The notes under the pieces are model-generated. The model had not been told where the DNA came from. It was given only the letters and a program-made list of their open reading frames with translations, and made no database searches. This document shows, piece by piece, positions 1 through 5,146 of a DNA stretch of 7,620 nt (the stretch's first letter is position 1; each line of letters opens with the position of its first letter). A program made the translations under genes and the position numbers. The stretch covers positions 1-7,620 of the forward strand of contig JAQGLH010000295.1 in the NCBI GenBank assembly GCA_028293005.1, in the 5' to 3' direction. The DNA comes from Alphaproteobacteria bacterium. Lineage in GTDB: Bacteria; Pseudomonadota; Alphaproteobacteria; Sphingomonadales; Sphingomonadaceae.

Positions 1-924
1 CCCCTGATCACCGGGCACGAAGGGGCGGGGATCGTCGAGGCTGTGGGAGCCAAGGTGACCGGAGTCGAGGTCGGCGACCATGTTCTGCTTTCCTACGCGA
101 GCTGCGGGCACTGCCGGGCCTGTCTTCGCCATGAGCCCTATTACTGCGAACGCTTCATGGAATTGAACTTCATAGGCGCCGACCAGAAGATGCCCTGCGG
201 CCATGACGCTGACGGTCAGCGTGTCGGCACGAACTGGTTTGGACAATCAGCCTTCGCCACTCACTCGCTGGTGAATGCCCGCAGCGCCGTGGTGATCGAT
301 AAATCGCTGCCGCTTGCCGAATTGTGCGCGATGGGCTGTGGCGTGCAGACCGGGGCCGGCACCGTGATGAACGTCTTCAAGATGTCGGCTGGCCAGAGCC
401 TGGTGGTGTTCGGCACGGGCACCGTCGGCCTCTCGGCAGTGATGGCTGCCAAGGCGGCCGGCGCTGCGGCGATTGCCGTCGTCGACCTTCACGACAATCG
501 CCTCGCCCTCGCGAGCGAGCTCGGCGCCACCCTTTGTTTCAAGGCTGGGTCCGAGCAGCTCGGCACCGGGATACTGGCCGCCTTGCCGGGCGGAGCGGAC
601 TATGCTCTCGACACTTCGGGGCGCCCAGATGTCATCCCGGTTGCGCTGTCGCTCCTCCGGCTGGGTGGGGTCTGTGCGCAAGTTGGTGGCGGGGCGGAAA
701 ATTTGACGGTGCCGCCTCACCTCCTGAACGGACGCGTTCTGACGCGCATCGTCGAAGGTAATTCCGATCCCCAAGTGTTCATTCCCCGATTGATAGAGCT
801 TTGGCGCGACGGTTCCTTGCCTTTGGGCAAGCTCATGCGCTCTTTTTCACTGGCTGAAATAAACGAGGCCGAACAATCGTCGCTGAATGGGGCAGTCGTG
901 AAGCCGGTTATCGTCCTGGCATGA
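1..924 (+). CDS. Zn-dependent aryl/benzyl-alcohol dehydrogenase (XylB/AreB-like), 5' truncated by window edge
   Basis: NAD-dependent medium-chain dehydrogenase, expected to oxidise a benzylic or other aromatic primary alcohol to the aldehyde in the cytoplasm. The frame is open from base 1, so 307 codons are visible; family members have about 365, so roughly 60 N-terminal residues, including the first catalytic zinc Cys, lie off the left edge. Visible marks, numbered by window codon: GHEGAG at 5-10 with catalytic zinc His6; structural zinc cysteines 35, 38, 41 and 49 in the usual spacing; the GCGVQTGAG segment with the third catalytic zinc ligand Cys113; Rossmann motif GTGTVG at 138-143; and Asp162 at the end of the second Rossmann strand, which favours NAD over NADP. 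The order FGQSAFAT, then GCGVQTGAG, then IVEG near the C-terminus is the XylB/AreB pattern from memory. A GTG at 43 is internal and not the start. It lies upstream of, and in line with, a Rieske oxygenase and an IclR regulator, suggesting one aromatic catabolic unit. Family assignment is firm; the substrate is inferred. Confidence 0.93.
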   Translation, partial: PLITGHEGAGIVEAVGAKVTGVEVGDHVLLSYASCGHCRACLRHEPYYCERFMELNFIGADQKMPCGHDADGQRVGTNWFGQSAFATHSLVNARSAVVIDKSLPLAELCAMGCGVQTGAGTVMNVFKMSAGQSLVVFGTGTVGLSAVMAAKAAGAAAIAVVDLHDNRLALASELGATLCFKAGSEQLGTGILAALPGGADYALDTSGRPDVIPVALSLLRLGGVCAQVGGGAENLTVPPHLLNGRVLTRIVEGNSDPQVFIPRLIELWRDGSLPLGKLMRSFSLAEINEAEQSSLNGAVVKPVIVLA

Positions 925-1005
925 GCATTTTGTCCGGGATATTCTACATGCATGGAGGACTATTCGCGCCTTCGCGATTAGGCACGGGCCTTCAAATCGA
1001 TTAGG

Positions 1006-1031
1006 CTGCCGGAGATATCTGCCGGAGATAT
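1006..1031. repeat. Perfect 13-bp tandem duplication upstream of the oxygenase gene
   Basis: CTGCCGGAGATAT occurs twice back to back (1006-1018 and 1019-1031) with no mismatch. The junction forms the palindrome AGATATCT at 1013-1020. It lies 36 bp upstream of the preferred start codon of the Rieske oxygenase, in the gap after the alcohol dehydrogenase. It could be a binding site for a regulator, such as the IclR protein encoded downstream, or a replication-slippage duplication. The repeat is directly seen; a regulatory role is only inference. Confidence 0.85.
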
Positions 1032-1055
1032 GTGATCGACATGCAGGAGGTAGCC

Positions 1056-1062
1056 AGGAGGG
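1056..1062 (+). promoter_or_regulatory. Shine-Dalgarno site that decides the oxygenase start
   Basis: AGGAGGG sits 5 nt before the ATG at 1068. A frame extension to a GTG at 1032 exists, but that GTG has no purine-rich site close upstream and would add 12 residues ahead of the family's usual N-terminus. The ATG at 1068 gives a protein beginning MFVRNAWYVAAW, as expected for VanA-type oxygenases. Confidence 0.75.
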
Positions 1063-1067
1063 CATCT

Positions 1068-2126
1068 ATGTTCGTTCGCAATGCATGGTATGTTGCCGCG
1101 TGGGCCGATGAGCTCGACACCATCATGGCACGTCGAATTTGTGACGATGCGATCGTGTTCTTCCGCCACGAGGGTGTCGCAGTTGCCCTCCAGGATCGTT
1201 GTCTCCATCGCGCCGCGCCGCTCAGGCTGGGGAAGCTCGTCCCCGAAGGAATCCAGTGCGGCTATCATGGGCTGGTATTCGATGGCAGCGGCCGCTGCGT
1301 CCACATTCCCGTGCAAGACCAGATTCCGAGCAGAGCGGCTGTTCGCGCCTATCCGCTTGTCGAGAAGGATGCGATGATCTGGATCTGGATGGGAGATCCT
1401 GCCGCTGCGGATCCTGGCTCGATACCCGATTTTCCATACCATGAGGACAAGGAGAGGTGGCCGCACAAAGGCGCGGTCTTCCACATCAAGGCGAACTATC
1501 AGCTGATCGCAGACAATCTGATGGACATGACCCACCTCGCCTATGTGCACGTCACGACTCTCGGCGGTGTCTCTCCGCTCCACACCAAAGCCGAGACCAA
1601 GGTCGAGAACACCGAACGCGGAGTTCATTACGTGCGTTGGATGACGGGGATGACACCGTCTCCGACTTTCCAGAAGGCGATGGCGTTCAAGGGCGCGATC
1701 GACAGGTTTCAGGACTTCGAATTCATCGCTCCCGGTGCGATCGTGCAGCACAGCGGTGCAGTCGACGCCGGCTTCGGCGGCTTTGAAAAAGAGAGACCCA
1801 CGGACGGTTTCCAGGCGCGCCTCTTTCACGGCATCACCCCAGAGACGGAAACCACGAGCCACTATTTCTGGTCGATCGCCAACGGGTATCGGCAGTCTGA
1901 CCCCGCCGCGACCGAAGAGCTGTTCAGCGAGACCTATCGCGCCTTCAAGGAGGATCAAATAATCCTGGAGGCAGAGCAGGAAGCGATCTCGGACATGGGA
2001 GAGGCGGGGCTGCTCGACATCGTGTCGGATCGTTCGCGCCGGCAGATGCGCCGCGCCGTGCAGGATATGCTCGACGCCGAGAGATCCCCTGCTGCGGCTT
2101 TGCACGAGGTAGCGAATACGGCCTAG
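1068..2126 (+). CDS. Rieske non-heme iron oxygenase, VanA / dicamba-monooxygenase type, oxygenase component
   Basis: Terminal oxygenase of a Rieske-type aromatic O-demethylase or methyl/ring hydroxylase, 352 aa, usual length for the family. The Rieske [2Fe-2S] ligands are Cys45, His47, Cys64 and His67 (CLH...CGYH). The mononuclear iron site has His156 and His161 in DMTHLAYVH, with Asp153 as the residue bridging electron transfer from the neighbouring subunit's cluster, and Asp296 in the EDQ motif as probable third ligand. From memory this spacing tracks dicamba monooxygenase (C49, H51, C68, H71, H160, H165, D294) with a near-constant offset. Known relatives act on vanillate, dicamba, toluenesulfonate methyl groups and dehydrodivanillate, so the substrate here is open. 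Such enzymes are soluble homotrimers and need a reductase or ferredoxin; none is encoded in the window. It follows an aryl-alcohol dehydrogenase by 143 bp. Start chosen at the ATG with the good ribosome site rather than the GTG at 1032. Confidence 0.94.
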   Translation: MFVRNAWYVAAWADELDTIMARRICDDAIVFFRHEGVAVALQDRCLHRAAPLRLGKLVPEGIQCGYHGLVFDGSGRCVHIPVQDQIPSRAAVRAYPLVEKDAMIWIWMGDPAAADPGSIPDFPYHEDKERWPHKGAVFHIKANYQLIADNLMDMTHLAYVHVTTLGGVSPLHTKAETKVENTERGVHYVRWMTGMTPSPTFQKAMAFKGAIDRFQDFEFIAPGAIVQHSGAVDAGFGGFEKERPTDGFQARLFHGITPETETTSHYFWSIANGYRQSDPAATEELFSETYRAFKEDQIILEAEQEAISDMGEAGLLDIVSDRSRRQMRRAVQDMLDAERSPAAALHEVANTA

Positions 2127-2218
2127 ACAATCCCTTCATGCCGGTGCCGGAAGCCAGGCCGGACATGAGCCGAAATGCTGCCGACAAACGGAGCGACAGG
2201 GAGAATCATTTCGAAGAG

Positions 2219-3043
2219 ATGAGCGTCATGACCACTTCTCGCAGTCAGAAAAGCCGGAAAGGACAGGCAGAAATCCAGATATTGCCCGACTTCTACCGTG
2301 GCTCGGAAGGCGTTAAGTCGGCTTGCCGGGCCCTGGAAATTCTGAACTATTTCGAAGATGTCAGGAAGCCTGCTCGGCTGAGCGAGATTGCCGGGGCATT
2401 GGATTATCCGGTTTCTTCCGCATCCGTTTTGCTCAAGACCCTCGTCGGTGCCGGATACGTCAATTACGATCCCCTGACCCGGACATATTTGCCCTCGACG
2501 CGAGTCGCGCTGATGGGGTCCTGGCTGAACCACGGTACTGTCAGCGATCAGAGCCTCGTGGAGCTCATGAACGAGATCGGACGCGAAAGCGGCCACGGCG
2601 TCGTGCTCGGCGTCAGGAATGGGACATACGTCCAGTACATCCACACGGTCGACGCAACCACCACGTTGCGCGTGCATTTGCCCGTCGGCACGCGGCGGCT
2701 TTTGGTCTGGTCATCTCTCGGCGCAGCATTGCTTACCGGGTCCACCGATGACGAAATCCGGGGTCTCGTGCGCAGAGCGCGGGCAGAGCAGTCGGTGAAA
2801 CGGGACATCAAGCTCGAGGATGTCCTGGATCGAGTACGAAAGATCCGGAACACCGGTTATCTGGTTTGCTACAACCTGCTTACCGAAGGTGCCGGAATGT
2901 TCGCGATGCCGGTTGCCAGAGCAAACGAGCTCCGGCACGATCTGGCCATCGGCGTCACCGCAACCGCCGACCAATTGCGGCGCGACGAGAGAAAAATCGT
3001 AAGTCTGATGCGTAAGCTCGTCGTGAATGGAGGCGGGCTGTAG
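2219..3043 (+). CDS. IclR-family transcriptional regulator
   Basis: DNA-binding regulator, 274 aa from the ATG at 2219, typical of IclR proteins. Residues about 31-98 form the N-terminal winged helix-turn-helix (GVKSACRALEILNYF..., recognition helix near 65-77, wing ending in TYLPSTRVALMG). Residues about 108-263 form the GAF-like effector domain (VVLGVRNGTYVQYIHTVD, LPVGTRRLL, then VRKIRNTGYLVCYN and the GVTATADQL tail). The frame is open back to an ATG at 2138, and an ATG at 2228 is nearly equivalent. I prefer 2219/2228 because the extra 27 residues from 2138 are outside the conserved domain and that ATG lacks a ribosome site; no candidate has a strong one. It lies 92 bp after the oxygenase on the same strand, so it may be co-transcribed. 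IclR proteins near aromatic catabolic genes usually respond to the substrate or an intermediate; repressor versus activator cannot be told here. Confidence 0.92.
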   Translation: MSVMTTSRSQKSRKGQAEIQILPDFYRGSEGVKSACRALEILNYFEDVRKPARLSEIAGALDYPVSSASVLLKTLVGAGYVNYDPLTRTYLPSTRVALMGSWLNHGTVSDQSLVELMNEIGRESGHGVVLGVRNGTYVQYIHTVDATTTLRVHLPVGTRRLLVWSSLGAALLTGSTDDEIRGLVRRARAEQSVKRDIKLEDVLDRVRKIRNTGYLVCYNLLTEGAGMFAMPVARANELRHDLAIGVTATADQLRRDERKIVSLMRKLVVNGGGL

Positions 3044-3394
3044 CCAAATCCTTCAAAGGCGAAACGCTGACTGAAGGAAGCAGTCGCCGCAAGATGGTCG
3101 AGCGATCAACCCGGTCTTCCCCACGATTGGTCGATAAAATCGACGCCGGTCTAGAATTCGAGGCCACCCTTGCGTAGCTGCGGCTATGGCCCCTTCGGTG
3201 GCGAAAGCAGATATTCACGGTGCCGCCTTGGGCCCTCCCCCAGCAGTTCAGAGCTTCAGGCGCCCCAAGCGAAGGTGATTGCCGGGGATCTCCCGGCGCA
3301 TGTGTTGCCGACAGGGGATGGCGATACCACTGGCTGAGGCCCCCGAGGCATCGCCGGTTGCCGGTTGCAGTGGCTCCGTCTAGGCACCAGACAG
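3044..3394. other. Gene-poor interval between the regulator and the TonB-like gene
   Basis: No convincing gene is seen on either strand. Open frames here are short, rich in Arg/Pro/Ser, and do not resemble a known family. Just after the IclR stop there are two overlapping, mutually exclusive inverted repeats: TCCTTCA/TGAAGGA (3049-3055 with 3072-3078, 16-nt loop) and GACTG/CAGTC (3069-3073 with 3081-3085, 7-nt loop). Neither is followed by a T-run, so a terminator is possible but weak. A 7-bp tandem repeat GCCGGTT lies at 3353-3366. The promoter of the TonB-like gene should be within this stretch, but I cannot pick it out. The interval may mark the boundary of the catabolic block. Confidence 0.5.
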
Positions 3395-4171
3395 ATGCGC
3401 CTCGCGCCCTTTCAGCCTTCCTTCGCCCGACGCGACCTGCCCGATTTGCCGCGCTCGGCCATCATGGTGCTGGTCGTTGTCATTCACCTTCTGCTGTTGA
3501 TGATGCTCCTGCGGCTGGCCCCGCCGCCGGGAACCCCCAAAGAACCGCCCGTCATCACCGTGGTCGAGCTCATACCCGCCGCGCGGGTCGCTCCGGAAAC
3601 AACCCCTGCTGCCAAGCGGCGAAGCGCGCGCGCTGCCGTGGCGCCGCCGGCGGAAAGACCGACTGCCACTATTCCGCCCGCCGGACTGCCGGCACCCGCT
3701 AACTCGATCTGGTCTCGTGTCATTCCGATGACTCGCGAGCAGATGGCGAGCGCCGATATCGCCCGCTTCCCGACACCCCCCGCCGCACAAACTGCCGATG
3801 CCGAGGGTGACAGCGGCACCGGCAGCGGCGGAGAGACGGACGATTCCGACGGCCCGGGCGCAGGGCCCAATGGCGAGACGCTCTACAACGCCCGCTGGTA
3901 TCGCCGGCCGACGCACGCCGAACTCAGCTTCTACCTCCCGCCCGGCAGGCAGCAATCCGGGTGGGGGATGATCGCCTGCCAGACGATGCCGGGCAATCGC
4001 GTCGACAATTGCCTGGAGATCGGCCAGTCACCGGCGGGCTCCGGCCTGGCAGGTGCCGTCCGTCAGGCGGCATGGCAGTTCCGCGTGCTCCCGCCCCGGA
4101 TCGGGGGCCGGCCGATGGTTGGCTCCTGGGTGCGGATCCGGATCGATTATACGGTAACCGGCACAAAGTGA
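3395..4171 (+). CDS. TonB-like membrane-anchored protein, uncharacterised
   Basis: 258 aa from the ATG at 3395; a TTG at 3365 would add 10 residues and is less likely. Neither has a strong ribosome site. The layout is TonB-like: a short basic N-terminus (FARRD), one transmembrane segment at about 22-41 (AIMVLVVVIHLLLLMMLLRL), a Pro/Ala/Arg-rich periplasmic stretch (about 42-125), an acidic Gly/Asp-rich linker (about 133-160), and a compact C-terminal domain (about 161-258) starting YNARWYRRPTHAEL and ending VGSWVRIRIDYTV. Two cysteines, 195 and 206, flank a short loop in this domain and could form a periplasmic disulfide. The motif AAWQFRVLPPRIGGRPMVGSWVRIRI resembles the VxxWRFxPxxxxGxPVxxxxxxxxxF ending of TonB C-terminal domains in pattern only. 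No ExbB or ExbD gene is nearby. Similar proteins in sphingomonads are, as I recall, annotated 'hypothetical' or 'energy transducer TonB'. The fold class is likely; energy transduction is unproven. Confidence 0.75.
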   Translation: MRLAPFQPSFARRDLPDLPRSAIMVLVVVIHLLLLMMLLRLAPPPGTPKEPPVITVVELIPAARVAPETTPAAKRRSARAAVAPPAERPTATIPPAGLPAPANSIWSRVIPMTREQMASADIARFPTPPAAQTADAEGDSGTGSGGETDDSDGPGAGPNGETLYNARWYRRPTHAELSFYLPPGRQQSGWGMIACQTMPGNRVDNCLEIGQSPAGSGLAGAVRQAAWQFRVLPPRIGGRPMVGSWVRIRIDYTVTGTK

Positions 4172-4201
4172 CTGCCGCCTCTCCAATGCCTTCGACGGCA
4201 G
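4172..4201. terminator. Weak inverted repeat between convergent genes, possible terminator
   Basis: CTGCCG (4172-4177) and CGGCAG (4196-4201) form a 6-bp inverted repeat with an 18-nt loop directly after the stop of the TonB-like gene and before the end of the convergent barrel gene. The position suits termination, but the stem is short, the loop is long and there is no T-run, so this is only a candidate. Confidence 0.25.
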
Positions 4202-4262
4202 CCTGGCCGGGTGCCAGCGGAAGCGTCGGGTGCTTGAGCGTCTTGCCCTAGAAGCACTGAAC

Positions 4263-5069
4263 CTAGAAGCGTTTGGCCACTCCGACATAGAGTTCGAGAT
4301 CGGCACTGTTGTGGCTGAGGCCGATATTCGCGCCGCCGTCGAGCTGCATGGCTTCGCCGACTGCCCAGGCCAATGACAGGCCGGAGAGAAAAGCGGTCGC
4401 CGCCTGTCCCGTTTCCTCATCACGCTGGACGGCAAACTCGATCGTCGCGCCAAGATCTTTGCTCAAGGCAGCGCCCAGACCGGCAACGCCGCTGTAGGCG
4501 AGATGGTGTCCGCTTCCCTGCGTGTCCGCAGCGCTGTCGATCTCGCCGGTCAGTGCCAGCTGGACTTGGTTCGACAGCGCATAGCTGATCGGGAGGATCG
4601 CTCCGGCCGTCCAGTCGCCCGCGCCGATCTCGCTGATTCCGGTCGGCAGCGTCAGGAACGGCATCACCGCCAGCGACAGTCCCGAGCCGTCCGGATTCTT
4701 GAGATTCTCGCGGATCGCGAGCGTCGCATCCCCGATCCCGGTTCGGTGGGTCGCCGACCCTCCTGTCCTTCGGGCACGCACATATCCGAGGCCCTGCCAT
4801 CCAAGCTGCACCTCGAGCGTGCCGCTCACGCCATATCTGATCAGAACGTCCGCAAAGCGGAACACGTCCTGCCGAACGCCGGCCTGGCGATCCAGGGTCC
4901 AATCGGCGACGCCGAGCTCGACCGCGGCATGGCCGGGGTCGATCGTGCAGGGGGGCGTTCCCAGACCAGGCCGATCGGGACAGAAATCTCGAAGATCGTT
5001 CGCGGCCGCAGCACACGGCCAGGCGATGAGCGAGAAGGCCATCGCCACTCTTTTGCTGATCATCGGCAT
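4263..5069 (-). CDS. Outer-membrane beta-barrel 'transporter' of the phenol-degradation MetA type
   Basis: 268 aa from the ATG at 5069 (an ATG at 5063 is two codons inside). The frame stays open to 5156, but the extra N-terminal residues would precede the signal peptide and overlap the divergent gene, so they are rejected. A Sec signal peptide is clear: ISKR, hydrophobic VAMAFSLIAW, then AAAA near residues 20-23 as the likely cleavage site. The mature part has two cysteines (30 and 41, in FCPDRPGLGTPPC) followed by alternating hydrophobic/polar strands with aromatic girdle residues, and it ends VGVAKRF with a C-terminal Phe, typical of barrels assembled by the BAM complex. The pattern (FADVLIRYGVSGTLEVQLGW, GIGDATLAIRENL, AVMPFLTLPTG) matches my recollection of Pfam 'MetA-pathway of phenol degradation' proteins. 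The cargo is unknown, and the family name does not prove a link to phenol. It is divergent from the ABC-F gene and convergent with the TonB-like gene. Confidence 0.82.
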   Translation of the reverse strand: MPMISKRVAMAFSLIAWPCAAAANDLRDFCPDRPGLGTPPCTIDPGHAAVELGVADWTLDRQAGVRQDVFRFADVLIRYGVSGTLEVQLGWQGLGYVRARRTGGSATHRTGIGDATLAIRENLKNPDGSGLSLAVMPFLTLPTGISEIGAGDWTAGAILPISYALSNQVQLALTGEIDSAADTQGSGHHLAYSGVAGLGAALSKDLGATIEFAVQRDEETGQAATAFLSGLSLAWAVGEAMQLDGGANIGLSHNSADLELYVGVAKRF

Positions 5070-5146
5070 CAGCTTGCCCGCTTTGCCTGAATAGTCATAG
5101 GCCGAAGTGACTTGGGCCGCGCGAAACATCATGGTAACGGCGCGCC
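5070..5146. promoter_or_regulatory. Divergent intergenic region for the barrel and ABC-F genes
   Basis: The 77 bp between the two divergent start codons must hold, or lie close to, both promoters and ribosome sites. I cannot identify -35/-10 pairs with confidence. Shine-Dalgarno matches are weak on both sides: only GGTAACGG precedes the ABC-F ATG and only GCGGGCAAGC precedes the barrel ATG. Confidence 0.4.

Noticed and set aside
921..1004. 27-codon frame whose ATG overlaps the dehydrogenase stop (ATGA)
   Set aside because: The overlap is suggestive of translational coupling, but the peptide resembles nothing known, has no ribosome site of its own worth noting, and ends before the tandem repeat. 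Chance is the simpler reading.
1032..1067. GTG at 1032 as the oxygenase start
   Set aside because: The extra residues MIDMQEVARRAS precede the conserved N-terminus of the family, and the strong AGGAGGG lies downstream of this GTG, positioned for the ATG at 1068.
978..2105. Long open frame (375 codons) antisense to the Rieske oxygenase
   Set aside because: It lies opposite a gene with complete Rieske and iron-ligand motifs, resembles no family, and is the expected shadow of GC-rich coding sequence.
3220..3702. 160-codon plus-strand frame starting before the TonB-like gene
   Set aside because: It is Arg/Pro/Ala/His-rich with no recognisable domain, and it overlaps the TonB-like gene, whose transmembrane segment and domain layout are clear in the other frame.
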